A DNA stretch of 64,000 nucleotides from Aquiflexum balticum DSM 16537 (GCF_900176595.1 NZ_LT838813.1:3490001-3554000); one strand, 5' to 3'. Positions 8,582 to 19,284 are shown, counted from the stretch's first letter. Made by a program: numbers and translations. The notes: a model not told the origin generated them from the sequence alone.

Positions 8582-10225
8582 ATGTTATTAGAACCTTTAG
8601 ACCTAGCAGTATTTATTGGGTATTGTCTGCTCATTATTGGAATGGGGCTTTTTGTCTCAAGAGAGAAAAAAGGCCATATCAAAAACTCACAGGATTATTT
8701 TCTGGCTTCGAAAGCCCTTCCTTGGTGGGCAGTAGGTGCCTCCTTAATTGCATCTAATATTTCTGCAGAGCAGTTTATCGGAATGTCAGGTTCGGGCTTT
8801 GCCCTTGGCTTGGCGATATCCACTTATGAATGGATGGCAGCTATTACCCTTTTGGTAGTAGCTATTTTCTTTTTGCCAATTTATATCAAAAAGGGTATTT
8901 ATACCATGCCAGGTTTCCTGCTTGACAGGTATGATACCAGGGTGAGGACTACCATGGCCATTTTCTGGTTGTTGTTGTATGTTTTTGTGAACCTGACATC
9001 TGTGTTGTATTTAGGGGCCTTGAGTCTTAACACGATCCTGAATGTACCCATGGTATATGGAATCATTGGTCTGGCGCTTTTTGCCATGATTTATTCTATT
9101 TACGGGGGATTGAAGGCTGTCGCTTGGACTGATGTGGTTCAAGTATTCTTTTTGATTGCAGGTGGCTTGGCCACAACATATATAGCCCTGACTATGGTAG
9201 GAGAAGGTTCAGCTTGGGAAGGTTTGGGATTATTAAGGAAAGAAGTTCCAGAATATTTTTCTATGATTTTTTCCAGAGGAGAAATGATGATTCCTGATGG
9301 AAAGGGCGGTACCTATGATGCTTATCAAGACCTACCGGGAATTTCAGTCCTAGTAGGTGGGATGTGGATTACCAACCTGAGTTATTGGGGATTCAATCAG
9401 TATATTACGCAAAGGGCCTTGGCAGCCAAAAGTCTGGATGAAGCGCAGAAGGGTATGATTTTCGCCGGTTTTTTGAAATTATTGATGCCTTTGATTGTTG
9501 TCATTCCCGGAATTGCAGCTTATGTGATTGTAGCCAAAGGAATTGATGTAGGTTTTATTGATTCCATGAAGGATCCTGTTACGGGCCTAATCAAATCGGA
9601 CCGGGCTTATCCTACCTTATTACAATTGCTTCCTGTTGGTCTGAAAGGATTGGCTTTTGCTGCATTGACTGCTGCTATTGTGTCTTCTTTGGCATCCATG
9701 GCAAACAGTACCTCTACCATTTTCACCATGGATATTTACAAGAAATATTTTGGTCAAAATGCATCAGAAACCAAACAGGTTACAGTGGGTAGAATTACAG
9801 CTGCTATAGCATTTATAGTGGCTGCTATTGTAGCTCCGGCCTTGGGCCAATTGGATCAGGCATTTCAGTTTATTCAGGAATATACTGGGTTTATCAGTCC
9901 AGGTGTATTTGCGATATTTTTCTTTGGCGTTTTTTGGAAAAAAACTACTTCGAATGCTGCTCTCATAGGAGCAGGTTTAAGTATTCCACTATCCGTTGTT
10001 TTGAAATGGGGTTTTCCGCTTCTGCCATTTTTGGACAGAATGGGAGTTGTTTTCCTTGTCATTGCAGGGCTGATGATAGTGGTCAGTTTGGTGGAAGGCA
10101 AGGGTAAAGACCATCCAAATAGTATTGAAATTACTAGGGACCTGTTCAAAACAAGTACAGCATTTAAGATTGGTGCTTTGATCATTACAGGAATTACTGC
10201 CGCTCTTTATATCGTATTCTGGTAA
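8582..10225 (+). CDS. Sodium:solute symporter (SSS family), probable xylose/sugar transporter
   Basis: 547 residues with about 14 hydrophobic segments. The N-terminus (DLAVFIGYCLLIIGMGLFVS, then DYFLASKALPWWAVGASLIASNISAEQFIGMSG) is the SGLT-type sodium/sugar symporter signature. The conserved GGLKAVAWTDVVQ segment and the later AALTAAIVSSLASMANSTSTIF region are both present. The inner-membrane protein presumably imports a pentose or short oligosaccharide with Na+. It lies 14 bp upstream of xylulokinase, so xylose or a xylose-containing sugar is the likely substrate; that specificity is inferred from context only. Confidence 0.88.
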   Translation: MLLEPLDLAVFIGYCLLIIGMGLFVSREKKGHIKNSQDYFLASKALPWWAVGASLIASNISAEQFIGMSGSGFALGLAISTYEWMAAITLLVVAIFFLPIYIKKGIYTMPGFLLDRYDTRVRTTMAIFWLLLYVFVNLTSVLYLGALSLNTILNVPMVYGIIGLALFAMIYSIYGGLKAVAWTDVVQVFFLIAGGLATTYIALTMVGEGSAWEGLGLLRKEVPEYFSMIFSRGEMMIPDGKGGTYDAYQDLPGISVLVGGMWITNLSYWGFNQYITQRALAAKSLDEAQKGMIFAGFLKLLMPLIVVIPGIAAYVIVAKGIDVGFIDSMKDPVTGLIKSDRAYPTLLQLLPVGLKGLAFAALTAAIVSSLASMANSTSTIFTMDIYKKYFGQNASETKQVTVGRITAAIAFIVAAIVAPALGQLDQAFQFIQEYTGFISPGVFAIFFFGVFWKKTTSNAALIGAGLSIPLSVVLKWGFPLLPFLDRMGVVFLVIAGLMIVVSLVEGKGKDHPNSIEITRDLFKTSTAFKIGALIITGITAALYIVFW

Positions 10226-10239
10226 AACCTAATTGACAA

Positions 10240-11730
10240 ATGAGAAGATTATTATTGGGATATGATATTGGAAGTTCATCCGTAAAAGCAACACTTTTAA
10301 ATGCCGATACCGGAAAAGTAGTGGCATCTGAAGGTCTGCCCAAAGTAGAAATGCCCATCAATGCTCCCCATAAAGACTGGGCCGAGCAGGACCCTGAAAT
10401 GTGGTGGAAATATATTATTGAAACCACTCATGAAATTGTCAAAATTGCCAATATCCAAAAAGGAGAACTGAAGGCAATCGGAATTTCTTATCAAATGCAC
10501 GGCCTGGTATGTGTGGACAAAAACCAAGAGGTTATAAGACCATCCATCATCTGGTGTGACAGTAGGGCTGTGGAGATTGGAAATAAGGCTTTCAAAGATT
10601 TGGGAGAAGATTATTGTCTTCCACATTTATTGAATTCTCCTGGCAATTTTACCGCATCCAAACTCAAATGGGTCAAGGAGAATGAGCCTTCAAAATTTGA
10701 TCAAATCCATAAAATCATGCTTCCGGGCGATTATATCGCCATGAAACTTACAGGAGAAATCCTGACCTCGGAAACAGGTCTATCTGAAGGGATTTTCTGG
10801 GATTTCAAGTCAAATGCGATATCCAAAAGGCTTTTGGATTATTATGGAATTGATGAATCGCTCATGGCAAAGGCAGTTCCTTCCTTTTCCCATCAAGGCG
10901 AAGTCAATGCAGCCGCAGCAGAAATCTTGGGAATCGAAGCAGGAATTCCCATTACCTACCGTGCAGGAGATCAGCCTAATAATGCATTTTCACTCAATGT
11001 ATTGGAAGACGGGGAATTGGCCACTACGGCAGGAACTTCCGGGACGGTTTATGGAGTAAGTACACAAGCGGTATTTGACCCAAAGTCCAGAGTAAATACC
11101 TTTGTACATGTCAATCATAGTCAGGAAAAACCTCATTATGGTGTGCTGCTCTGTGTAAATGGCACAGGGATATTGAATTCTTGGTTAAAAAAACTGATCG
11201 GTGCAGAAAGTATATCCTATCCTGAAATGAACCATCTTGCATCAGAAGTCCCTATAGGTTCAGATGGTCTTAAATTTGTTCCCTTTGGGAACGGAGTAGA
11301 GCGCATTATGGAAAACAAGGCCGTGGACGCGCATTTGTCTGGACTAAACCTGTTGAAACACGACAAAAGGCATGTACTTAGAGCCGGTCAGGAGGGCATT
11401 GTCAGTGCGCTCACTTATGGTTTTCATATCATGAAAGATATGGGTTTGAACCTCAAAACAGTTAAAGCTGGAAATGCCAATATGTTTCTAAGTCCCTTAT
11501 TCCGAGAGGCTTTTGTCAATATGAATAATGTAACACTTGAGCTTTATGATACTGATGGTTCTCAAGGTGCTGCAAGAGGAGCAGGAATTGGTTCAGGAAT
11601 ATATTCCAATGCAAAAGAGGCGTTTGCAGGCCTGGAAAAAATAGCTTCCTTCGAGCCTGATCCAAGATTGGTTTCTGAATATAATGAAGTGTACCAAAGT
11701 TGGTTGAAAGCGCTGGGGAGGGTTCAGTGA
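10240..11730 (+). CDS. xylB: Xylulokinase
   Basis: 496 residues of the FGGY carbohydrate kinase family. The N-terminal phosphate-binding motif is LGYDIGSSSVKATLLN (residues 5-20). The C-terminal ATP-binding part contains TTAGTSGTVYG and DGSQGAARGAGIG. The substrate-binding stretch SYQMHGLVCVD (MHG) is typical of xylulokinases. It phosphorylates D-xylulose to xylulose-5-phosphate, the second step of xylose catabolism after XylA. Its position 14 bp after the symporter and upstream of xylA supports the specific call over other FGGY kinases. Confidence 0.93.
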   Translation: MRRLLLGYDIGSSSVKATLLNADTGKVVASEGLPKVEMPINAPHKDWAEQDPEMWWKYIIETTHEIVKIANIQKGELKAIGISYQMHGLVCVDKNQEVIRPSIIWCDSRAVEIGNKAFKDLGEDYCLPHLLNSPGNFTASKLKWVKENEPSKFDQIHKIMLPGDYIAMKLTGEILTSETGLSEGIFWDFKSNAISKRLLDYYGIDESLMAKAVPSFSHQGEVNAAAAEILGIEAGIPITYRAGDQPNNAFSLNVLEDGELATTAGTSGTVYGVSTQAVFDPKSRVNTFVHVNHSQEKPHYGVLLCVNGTGILNSWLKKLIGAESISYPEMNHLASEVPIGSDGLKFVPFGNGVERIMENKAVDAHLSGLNLLKHDKRHVLRAGQEGIVSALTYGFHIMKDMGLNLKTVKAGNANMFLSPLFREAFVNMNNVTLELYDTDGSQGAARGAGIGSGIYSNAKEAFAGLEKIASFEPDPRLVSEYNEVYQSWLKALGRVQ

Positions 11731-11746
11731 TCTGTTTGCAGTCGCA

Positions 11747-11930
11747 GTTTTCAGTAGGCAGTCACCAATGTTCTGTGTTTAGTAGCAGTTTTCAGTGGTC
11801 GGTGTTTAGTTGTGGTGGCCAAGAAGCTTTTGACTTCCTACTCCTGCCTGCCGGCAGGTCCAACTTCTAACTTAAATCTCACAACTCATATCTTGTGTCC
11901 TATGTCTTGTGTCTCACGTCTTAAAAACAA
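11747..11930 (+). repeat. Degenerate short-repeat spacer between xylB and xylA
   Basis: The 216-bp gap holds no gene. It has two low-complexity repeat families: variants of CAGTTTTCAGT (near 11747 and 11786), and a run of TCTTGTGTC/TCTCACGTC-like units (11872-11930). A CCTGCCGGCAGG palindrome lies near 11845. A 28-bp piece (11872-11899) recurs with three mismatches at 51368-51395 between cas1 and cas2. Such pieces look like non-coding intergenic repeats. Confidence 0.55.
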
Positions 11931-11946
11931 ATAAACCTATAATCAA

Positions 11947-13260
11947 ATGTCTAAAACCTATTTTCCAAACATTGATAAAGTCAAATTCGAAGGTAAGGGT
12001 TCCAAAAATCCATTTGCTTTTAAATATTATGATGCCAATAAAATAGTGGCGGGGAAGCCAATGAAGGACCATTTCAAATTTTCAATCGCTTATTGGCATA
12101 CCTTCTGTGCTACAGGCGGAGATCCATTTGGCCCCGGCACCATGGTAAGACCTTGGGATGAAAGCAGTGATGCTGTGCAGCGTGCCAAAGATAAAATGGA
12201 TGCAGCATTTGAGTTTTTTACCAAAATAGGAGCGGAATATTATTGTTTCCACGACATTGACCTCATTGATGAAGGAAGTACTATTGAGGAGTATGAAGAA
12301 AGAATGAAGATCATTACTGACTATGCATTGCAGAAACAAAAGGAAACTGGCGTTAAACTGCTTTGGGGTACAGCGAATGTCTTCAGTAATCCCAGATATA
12401 TGAACGGGGCATCTACCAATCCGGATTTTGATGTCGTAGCTTGGGCAGGTACTCAGGTAAAAAATTCCATAGATGCCACCATCAAATTAGGCGGGGAAAA
12501 TTATGTGTTCTGGGGAGGTCGTGAAGGGTATATGTCATTACTCAATACGGATATGAAAAGGGAAACCGAACATTTGGGGCGTTTTCTGACTATGGCAAGG
12601 GATTATGCAAGAGCCAAAGGTTTTAAGGGCAATTTCTTGATCGAGCCAAAACCCATGGAACCAACCAAGCACCAATACGACTATGATGCGGCAACAGTAA
12701 TCGGTTTTTTGAGATATCATGGATTGGAAAAAGACTTCAAATTGAACTTGGAGGTCAATCATGCCACCTTGGCAGGCCATACCTTCCAGCACGAATTGCA
12801 GGTAGCGGTAGATGCGGGTCTGTTGGGAAGTATTGATGCCAATAGAGGTGATTATCAAAACGGTTGGGACACAGATCAATTTGCCATTAATTTACAGGAA
12901 TTGACCGAGTCCATGTTGGTAATCCTTGAAGGTGGAGGAATCCAAGGCGGAGGGGTGAATTTTGATGCCAAAGTCAGAAGAAACTCCACAGATTTGGAGG
13001 ATCTTTTTTATGCCCACATTGGAAGCATGGATGCTTTTGCCAGGGGATTGTTGATTGCCAATGAAATTTTGGAAAGATCTGAATACAAGGCGCTGAGAAA
13101 AGAAAGATATGCCTCTTATGACTCCGGAAAGGGGAAAGAGTTTGAAACAGGAAAACTTACTTTAGAAGATCTGAGGGCACATGCTTTGGCTACAGGCGAG
13201 CCGAAACAGAGAAGTGGCAGACAGGAGTTATTTGAGAATATTCTGAATGAGTTTATATAA
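11947..13260 (+). CDS. xylA: Xylose isomerase
   Basis: 437 residues, the usual length of the class II (long) xylose isomerases. Catalytic His102 and Asp105 are in YCFHDIDL. The metal-binding acids are in [32 protein letters not shown] and [19 protein letters not shown]. It interconverts D-xylose and D-xylulose in the cytoplasm. It follows xylB and a repeat-containing 216-bp gap, so it may be in the same transcript or have its own promoter. A strong hairpin terminator follows. Confidence 0.97.
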   Translation: MSKTYFPNIDKVKFEGKGSKNPFAFKYYDANKIVAGKPMKDHFKFSIAYWHTFCATGGDPFGPGTMVRPWDESSDAVQRAKDKMDAAFEFFTKIGAEYYCFHDIDLIDEGSTIEEYEERMKIITDYALQKQKETGVKLLWGTANVFSNPRYMNGASTNPDFDVVAWAGTQVKNSIDATIKLGGENYVFWGGREGYMSLLNTDMKRETEHLGRFLTMARDYARAKGFKGNFLIEPKPMEPTKHQYDYDAATVIGFLRYHGLEKDFKLNLEVNHATLAGHTFQHELQVAVDAGLLGSIDANRGDYQNGWDTDQFAINLQELTESMLVILEGGGIQGGGVNFDAKVRRNSTDLEDLFYAHIGSMDAFARGLLIANEILERSEYKALRKERYASYDSGKGKEFETGKLTLEDLRAHALATGEPKQRSGRQELFENILNEFI

Positions 13261-13280
13261 ATTAATAACAATTCAATAAA

Positions 13281-13315
13281 AAAGAGTCGTCAAAATAACT
13301 TTTGGCGACTCTTTT
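13281..13315. terminator. Bidirectional intrinsic terminator between xylA and GH43
   Basis: AAAGAGTCG pairs with CGACTCTTT across a short AT-rich loop. Runs of A on the left and T on the right allow it to act on both converging genes, the isomerase on plus and the GH43 gene on minus. Confidence 0.8.
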
Positions 13316-13334
13316 ATGTTAAAAACAGTGTCAT

Positions 13335-14411
13335 TTAATCCTTAATCGGGTCAATTGTTTCAATCGCCCCATCCGCATTATGCTTCAATTCTGTCATCTT
13401 GATATTTCTCAAATGGGTTTTGTCAGAAAGTTCGGTATCATGGTAAAACAAAAACCACTTATCCTGAAACTTAACAATCGAATGGTGATTGGTCCAACCT
13501 TGTACCGGATTGAGGATATTTCCCTGATAAGTAAAAGGACCATAGGGGCTGTCTCCGATTCCATAAGCAATAAAATGCGTGTCTCCAGTAGAATAAGAGA
13601 AATAGTATTTGCCGTCGTATTTGTGCACCCAGGCAGCTTCAAAAAATCTTCTTTCATTGTCGCCGGCCAATAAAGGGTTTCCTTCCGCATCCAATAACAT
13701 TACGTCTTTGGGGGCTTCTGCCATTTGTAACATATCTCCACTTAATTTGGCAATTTTTGGCATCAAAGCCATTTCATTATCCGCGGGTATCCCATCTGTG
13801 GGTCCTTTGCCTACGGGTTGGTAGTTATTATCCCGATATTGCTGCAACTGCCCTCCCCAAATTCCTCCAAAATACAAATAATAACTGCCATCATCATCTT
13901 TGAATACGGCAGGGTCCATGCTATAGCTGCCCTTGATGGCTTCGGGTTCAGCTTTAAATGGTCCCGCAGGATTGTCCGCTATGGCGACACCGATTCTGAA
14001 AATATCATCTTTGTCCTTTGCCGGAAAATAGAGGTAATATTTCCCGTCTTTTTCTGCTGCATCAGGCGCCCATAGCTGCCTTTCAGCCCAAGGAATATCC
14101 TCAACATCCAATGCCTTACCATGGTCTACTACTTCAGAATCAGGGCTTTCCATAGAAAAAACATGGTAATCCATCATGTTGAAATGCGATCCCATATCAT
14201 CTTCCTTGACATCTGATTCTACATCATGAGAAGGGTAAACATATATTTTGCCCTCAAAAACATGAGCAGAGGGATCGGCAGTGTAAATATGCGTTACTAA
14301 AGGATCATGTTGGAATTTGGATGTTTCTGCCGTTTCTTCTTTTTGGGGGGAAGAATTGCAGGAGGCTAAACAAAGCAAAGCTCCAAGAGAAAATAACATG
14401 TAAGATTTCAT
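13335..14411 (-). CDS. GH43-family glycoside hydrolase lipoprotein (xylosidase/arabinofuranosidase type)
   Basis: 358 residues with a lipoprotein signal (lipobox LASC, Cys18). It is a five-bladed propeller of the GH43 type. The three catalytic acids are recognisable: Asp46 (TADPSAHVF) as base, Asp166 (YSMDPAVFKDDDG) as pKa modulator and Glu258 (FFEAAWVHK) as acid. GH43 enzymes cleave beta-xylosides or alpha-L-arabinofuranosides; the exact specificity cannot be read from sequence. It converges on xylA and probably acts on xylo-oligosaccharide side chains at the outer membrane or in the periplasm. Confidence 0.88.
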   Translation of the reverse strand: MKSYMLFSLGALLCLASCNSSPQKEETAETSKFQHDPLVTHIYTADPSAHVFEGKIYVYPSHDVESDVKEDDMGSHFNMMDYHVFSMESPDSEVVDHGKALDVEDIPWAERQLWAPDAAEKDGKYYLYFPAKDKDDIFRIGVAIADNPAGPFKAEPEAIKGSYSMDPAVFKDDDGSYYLYFGGIWGGQLQQYRDNNYQPVGKGPTDGIPADNEMALMPKIAKLSGDMLQMAEAPKDVMLLDAEGNPLLAGDNERRFFEAAWVHKYDGKYYFSYSTGDTHFIAYGIGDSPYGPFTYQGNILNPVQGWTNHHSIVKFQDKWFLFYHDTELSDKTHLRNIKMTELKHNADGAIETIDPIKD

Positions 14412-14550
14412 AGGTTTTCAGGTTTTTATAAAAATAACGGATTGAGTAGATTTCTTTACCATTTGCAAAGGATATTTCTCATTTAATTAATTGTCAATAG
14501 GCTAATTTGTAAGTATTGGATATTTTGGTCAAATTTTGAATTCATTATCT

Positions 14551-16284
14551 ATGAAGACCATACATAAATTACCGGCTTTGTTATTTTTAGGATATTTGTT
14601 GATGGCCTGCGAAAGTAAGGTGCAGCAGGAACAGCCCAATGTACTTTTAATCATTACCGATGACCAGGGATGGGGTGATTTGTCTTTTCATGGAAATCAA
14701 GTGGTGGAGACTCCGCATATTGATGCCTTGGCCTCGCAGTCTATAGTTTTTGACCGTTTCTACGTTTCCCCAGTTTGCGCACCTACCCGGGCAAGCCTGC
14801 TGACAGGAAGATATCATATTGCCACCGGAACCACTTGGGTGACACATCGTATGGAGGTAATGCGGGAAGAGGAAGTGACAATTGCTGAATTGCTGAAGCC
14901 TCATGGCTATATATCCGGACTTTTTGGAAAATGGCATCAGGGTAAACAGTTTCCACATGACCCGATAGGGCAGGGTTTTGATGAATTCTTTGGGTTTACG
15001 GAAGGTCATCTGAACAATTATTTTGACACCAAACTCACCCATAATTTTGAAGAAATACAGACAGAGGGTTTTTTACCGGATGTCCTGACAGACAAAACCA
15101 TTGAATTTATGGAAAAGCAGGATTCATTTTTTGCTATGCTTTCCTTGAATACTCCCCACAGTCCTTTTCAGGTTCCAGATGCATATTTCGATAAATATAA
15201 ATCCATGGGTCTTGATGATAAAGATGCCTGCGTATATGGGATGGTCGAAAACATAGATGATAATGTTGGGAGACTGATGGAATTTTTGAAGGAAAGCGGA
15301 AAAATTGAAAACACCATTGTCATTTTCATGACCGACAATGGCCCCAACGGTATCCGCTACAATGGTGGAATGAAGGGAAAAAAAGCAGATCTGGATGAAG
15401 GTGGTGTCAGGGTGCCCTTCTTTATCAAAATCCCAAATTTTAAGCATCAGATAGTCAAACCTTGGGCCGGACACATCGATATTTTGCCAACATTGGCAGA
15501 ACTTTTAAATATTAAAATACCGGAAAAACTTGGTGTTCATGGAAGAAGCCTTTTTCCATTGATTAAAGGAGAGGTTGAAGATTGGAAGGACCGGGATTTT
15601 TTTACCCATCATGTACATTTAACATTTGATACCATTCCCGGTGCTGTCAGAAATCAGGAATATCTATTGACAATAAAGAACAATCAGAAAGAACTTTATA
15701 ATCTTCTTCAAGATCCTTCTCAGAAAGCCAATATTATAGATCAGCAACCTGGAATAGCCGGGGAATTGGAAATGCTTTATTTGGATTGGCTTAAAGAGAT
15801 GACCAAGAAGGGTGTTGAACCACCCTTGATTCAAATAGGTCATCCCCATGTTACAACCGTTGAATTGCCCGCTTCTGATGGAAAACGATTGGGTAATGTT
15901 CTTTTTAAAGGAGGAATGGGTTGGGCAAATGATTGGTTTATCAATTTCAAAAACCCTGAGGACAAAGTGTTTTGGGAAATGGAGTCCATTGCAGATTCCA
16001 ATTATGAGGTTTTTGTTCAAATGGCAAATGACAGTCCATTCAAAATGGAGGTTTCCGCCCAGGGAAGTAAGTTGTTTTATGAAACTGATCAAATTCATCA
16101 AACCAAACTGATTCCGAATCAGGATAGGGTGCCGAGAACAGAAGTGGAAGAAATGGAATGGCCTATGATTTCAGTTGGGGAATTTAGATTTGAGGCAGGG
16201 GCGGCAAACCTTGAAATTGGTTTCTTAGGAAAGGATCTTGGAAATATTGAGTTGAAAAGTGTTTTCTTGAAAAAATTGGAATGA
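14551..16284 (+). CDS. Arylsulfatase-type sulfatase lipoprotein
   Basis: A TTG at 14536 is in frame, but ATG at 14551 gives a proper lipoprotein signal (MKTIHKLPALLFLGYLLMAC). The sulfatase signature CAPTRAS begins at Cys76, with the context VSPVCAPTRASLLTGRYH. This Cys is converted to formylglycine by a maturation enzyme not in the window. Metal-binding TDDQGWGD is near the N-terminus and FMTDNGPNG near residue 260. The C-terminal ~150 residues form an extra beta-rich domain. It probably desulfates a polysaccharide fragment in the periplasm; the substrate is unknown. Confidence 0.9.
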   Translation: MKTIHKLPALLFLGYLLMACESKVQQEQPNVLLIITDDQGWGDLSFHGNQVVETPHIDALASQSIVFDRFYVSPVCAPTRASLLTGRYHIATGTTWVTHRMEVMREEEVTIAELLKPHGYISGLFGKWHQGKQFPHDPIGQGFDEFFGFTEGHLNNYFDTKLTHNFEEIQTEGFLPDVLTDKTIEFMEKQDSFFAMLSLNTPHSPFQVPDAYFDKYKSMGLDDKDACVYGMVENIDDNVGRLMEFLKESGKIENTIVIFMTDNGPNGIRYNGGMKGKKADLDEGGVRVPFFIKIPNFKHQIVKPWAGHIDILPTLAELLNIKIPEKLGVHGRSLFPLIKGEVEDWKDRDFFTHHVHLTFDTIPGAVRNQEYLLTIKNNQKELYNLLQDPSQKANIIDQQPGIAGELEMLYLDWLKEMTKKGVEPPLIQIGHPHVTTVELPASDGKRLGNVLFKGGMGWANDWFINFKNPEDKVFWEMESIADSNYEVFVQMANDSPFKMEVSAQGSKLFYETDQIHQTKLIPNQDRVPRTEVEEMEWPMISVGEFRFEAGAANLEIGFLGKDLGNIELKSVFLKKLE

Positions 16285-16484
16285 TATGACAGGTTTGATA
16301 TTATTTTTTAAGCTTGCTGATATCAATTTATCAACCGTTGCTGTAAATGCGCATTTTCCCGCTGAAATAATTATTAATATGGAGGTCTCAAATGGATTTG
16401 ATCCTATCCATTTTCTAACTGGGCTAAATTCAAAGAGGAAATTCAATATCTTTAAAATAAGACAAAAAATAAAAAGATAAGACA

Positions 16485-19247
16485 GTGAAAAACCAAATAA
16501 ACTTAAGCAAATCAGTTCAAAGAGGAGTTTTCCTTTTGGGAATGATTTTATTGTTCATCGGAAATTCCATGGCCCAAAAAATTCCAAGTCCCAAAGAGCA
16601 TTTTGGGTTTGGATTGGGAGATGATTACCACATCAGCAATTACACGCAGACAGAAGCGTACTTCAAAAAAGTTGCAGCAGCTTCGGATAAAGCCAAACTC
16701 GTTTCCATAGGAAAAACCGAAGAAGGCAGAGATCAATGGATGATGATAGTTACATCTGTGGAGAATCATGCCAACTTGGATAAATTCAAAGATATCTCTG
16801 TGAAAATGGCAAGGGCTGAGGGATTATCGGAACAAGAGGCCAGAAAACTCTCCACAGAAGGAAAGGCCATTGTATGGATCGATGGAGGACTGCACTCTAC
16901 AGAGACCGTAGGCACCCATCAGTTGTCAGAAACCATATACCAAGTGCTCACCAAAGAGGATGCAGAAACCAAAAGGATATTGGATAATGTGGTGATCCTG
17001 TTGGTTCATGCCAACCCTGATGGACATGAAAAAATCGGCAATTGGTATATGAGAGAATCAGTGCCGGAAAAAAGAAGTCTTTCAAACCTGCCCACACTCT
17101 ACCAAAAGTATATCGGTCATGATAACAATAGGGATTTCTACATTCAAAACATGAAGGAATCTACCAATCTTGGCTATCAGCTTTTTATTGAATGGATTCC
17201 CCAGGTCATGTACAATCACCACCAGAGAGGTCCTGCTGGCTCGGTTTTAGCTGGACCTCCTTATAGAGACCCCTTCAATTATGTATTTGATCCGATGATG
17301 GTGACGGGTATCGATGCGGTAGGTGCTGCCATGTACAACAGATTGAATGCAGAAAACAAACCTGGATTTACAAGAATGGACGGTTCTTCATTTTCTACCT
17401 GGTACAATGGCGGATTGAGAACCACTACCCATTACCACAATATGATCGGCATTTTGACGGAGATAGTAGGTGGCCCAAATCCAGAGGAAATCCCTTTGGT
17501 ACCGGACAGATTGCTGCCCAATAGTAACACACCTTTTCCTGTCACCCCACAAAAATCCTGGCATTTCCAACAGTCTATTGATTATTCAGTATCGATGAAC
17601 TTTGCGGTTTTGGATTATGCAGCTAGGAACAGTGACCACTTGTTGTACAATATTTATGTGATGGGTAAAGGTTCTATCCAAAGGGGAAGCGGGGATTATT
17701 GGACGCCATTTCCAAGTAAGATTGAGGCTATCAAAACGGCTTACGAAAAGGACAAAGACAAGTATCCTGCTTCAACCAATCCTATTTCAAGAAGAGGTGG
17801 AGCAATACCTTCTGTGTTTTATGACAGTGTTTATCAGGCAAAAGAGAAAAGAGACCCCAGAGGGTTTATCATCACCGCAGACCAAAAAGATCCTGCGACA
17901 GCTGTGAAATTTATCAATGCTTTGGTGAAAACCGGTATTAGAATAGAAAAATCAACAGCCTCATTCTCTGTAAATGGGACGACTTACCCAAAAGGATCTT
18001 ACATAGTCAAAACAGATCAGGCTTTCCGACCGCATATTATCGATATGTTTGAGCCGCAGGATTATCCTAATGATTTCCAGTATCCAGGTGGTCCTCCAAT
18101 CAGACCTTACGATGCTGCAGGATGGACTTTGGCTTATCAGATGGGTATTCAATTTGACCGTATTTTGGATGGTTTTTCAGGTCCATTCGAGACATTGCCT
18201 TACGGAAAATTGGAAGCTGTCCCGGCTGTTAAAATACCCAGTTCCAAATCAGGCTTTTTCCTAAGCAGTAAGCAGAATGATGCTTTCCCCATTGTAAATG
18301 AATTGTTGAAAAAAGGAATCAAGGTTTCAAGAACACAAGGTGCGATTGAAGGAATGCCTGCCGGCTCATTCTATATCCCCCAAAGTGGGTCAAAAGTTTT
18401 GGCTGAGCAAGCAACAAAATATGGTGTTCAGGTCACTGCAGCCAAAGCTGCCCCAGGCAATGCCATCAATATCAAACCTTCCAGAATCGCCTTATTCGAT
18501 ACCTATGGAGGTTCTATGCCAAGCGGATGGGTTAGATGGATGTTGGAACAATATAATTTTGAGTTTGAATTGATTTTTGCCAAAGAGATCGATGCCGGAA
18601 ACCTGAACAATAAGTATGATGCTATTCTCTTTATCAGTGGCGGAATACCTGCTTTTGGTAGAGGTAATTCTGGTGGATGGGGTTCACCTCCGGATGAAAA
18701 ATCCATTCCTGCTGAATATCACCACATGCTGGGAAATATCACTGCTGAAAAATCTATCCCACAGATCAAATCATTTATTGAAAATGGTGGAAAAGTAGTA
18801 GCTGTCGGCAATGCCTCTGCCTTGGCTTATCACTTGGAATTACCAGTCCGAAATGCCTTAGTGGAAGTCCAGAGAGATGGATCTGAAAAACCATTGCCCG
18901 GAGAGAAATATTATGTCCCGGGATCTGTATTGGTTACCCGAGTGGATAACTCTCAGCCTGCAAATTGGGGATTGGACAGTCATGTTGATGTATTGTTTAA
19001 CAACAGTCCGGTTTTCAATCTAAAACCGGAAGCCAAATTACAGGGTCTACAGGTATTGGGTTGGTTTGATACCAAAACACCTTTGAAGAGTGGTTGGGCT
19101 TGGGGTCAATCCTATCTTGAAGATGGGATCACAGCCTTTTCCGCTCCAATAGGCAAAGGAATGCTTTTTGTCTACGGTCCTGAAATCACTTACAGGGCTC
19201 AGTCCCAAGGCACTTTCAAAATGCTGTTCAACAACTTATATCAGTAA
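16485..19247 (+). CDS. M14-family zinc carboxypeptidase, exported
   Basis: 920 residues starting at a GTG that gives a good signal peptide (residues 1-31, GNSMAQ). The M14 zinc ligands are in WIDGGLHSTETVGTHQ (HxxE) and in the downstream YNHHQRGP region. The catalytic Glu candidate is in GILTEIVGG. The second half (about 400-920) is an extra C-terminal region with GSMPSGWVRWMLEQYNFEFE and VAVGNASALAYHLE, resembling a glutamine-amidotransferase-like fold found in this Bacteroidota subfamily. It probably trims peptides in the periplasm. It is flanked by sulfatases but is not obviously part of their pathway. A terminator follows. Confidence 0.85.
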   Translation: MKNQINLSKSVQRGVFLLGMILLFIGNSMAQKIPSPKEHFGFGLGDDYHISNYTQTEAYFKKVAAASDKAKLVSIGKTEEGRDQWMMIVTSVENHANLDKFKDISVKMARAEGLSEQEARKLSTEGKAIVWIDGGLHSTETVGTHQLSETIYQVLTKEDAETKRILDNVVILLVHANPDGHEKIGNWYMRESVPEKRSLSNLPTLYQKYIGHDNNRDFYIQNMKESTNLGYQLFIEWIPQVMYNHHQRGPAGSVLAGPPYRDPFNYVFDPMMVTGIDAVGAAMYNRLNAENKPGFTRMDGSSFSTWYNGGLRTTTHYHNMIGILTEIVGGPNPEEIPLVPDRLLPNSNTPFPVTPQKSWHFQQSIDYSVSMNFAVLDYAARNSDHLLYNIYVMGKGSIQRGSGDYWTPFPSKIEAIKTAYEKDKDKYPASTNPISRRGGAIPSVFYDSVYQAKEKRDPRGFIITADQKDPATAVKFINALVKTGIRIEKSTASFSVNGTTYPKGSYIVKTDQAFRPHIIDMFEPQDYPNDFQYPGGPPIRPYDAAGWTLAYQMGIQFDRILDGFSGPFETLPYGKLEAVPAVKIPSSKSGFFLSSKQNDAFPIVNELLKKGIKVSRTQGAIEGMPAGSFYIPQSGSKVLAEQATKYGVQVTAAKAAPGNAINIKPSRIALFDTYGGSMPSGWVRWMLEQYNFEFELIFAKEIDAGNLNNKYDAILFISGGIPAFGRGNSGGWGSPPDEKSIPAEYHHMLGNITAEKSIPQIKSFIENGGKVVAVGNASALAYHLELPVRNALVEVQRDGSEKPLPGEKYYVPGSVLVTRVDNSQPANWGLDSHVDVLFNNSPVFNLKPEAKLQGLQVLGWFDTKTPLKSGWAWGQSYLEDGITAFSAPIGKGMLFVYGPEITYRAQSQGTFKMLFNNLYQ

Positions 19248-19284
19248 AGCTTATGCTAATGGTTTAATTCATTTTTGAAATTTC

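Noticed and set aside
16286-16480. 64-codon plus-strand frame right after the first sulfatase
   Set aside because: No domain, and the opposite strand is equally open; no ribosome binding site. Not called.
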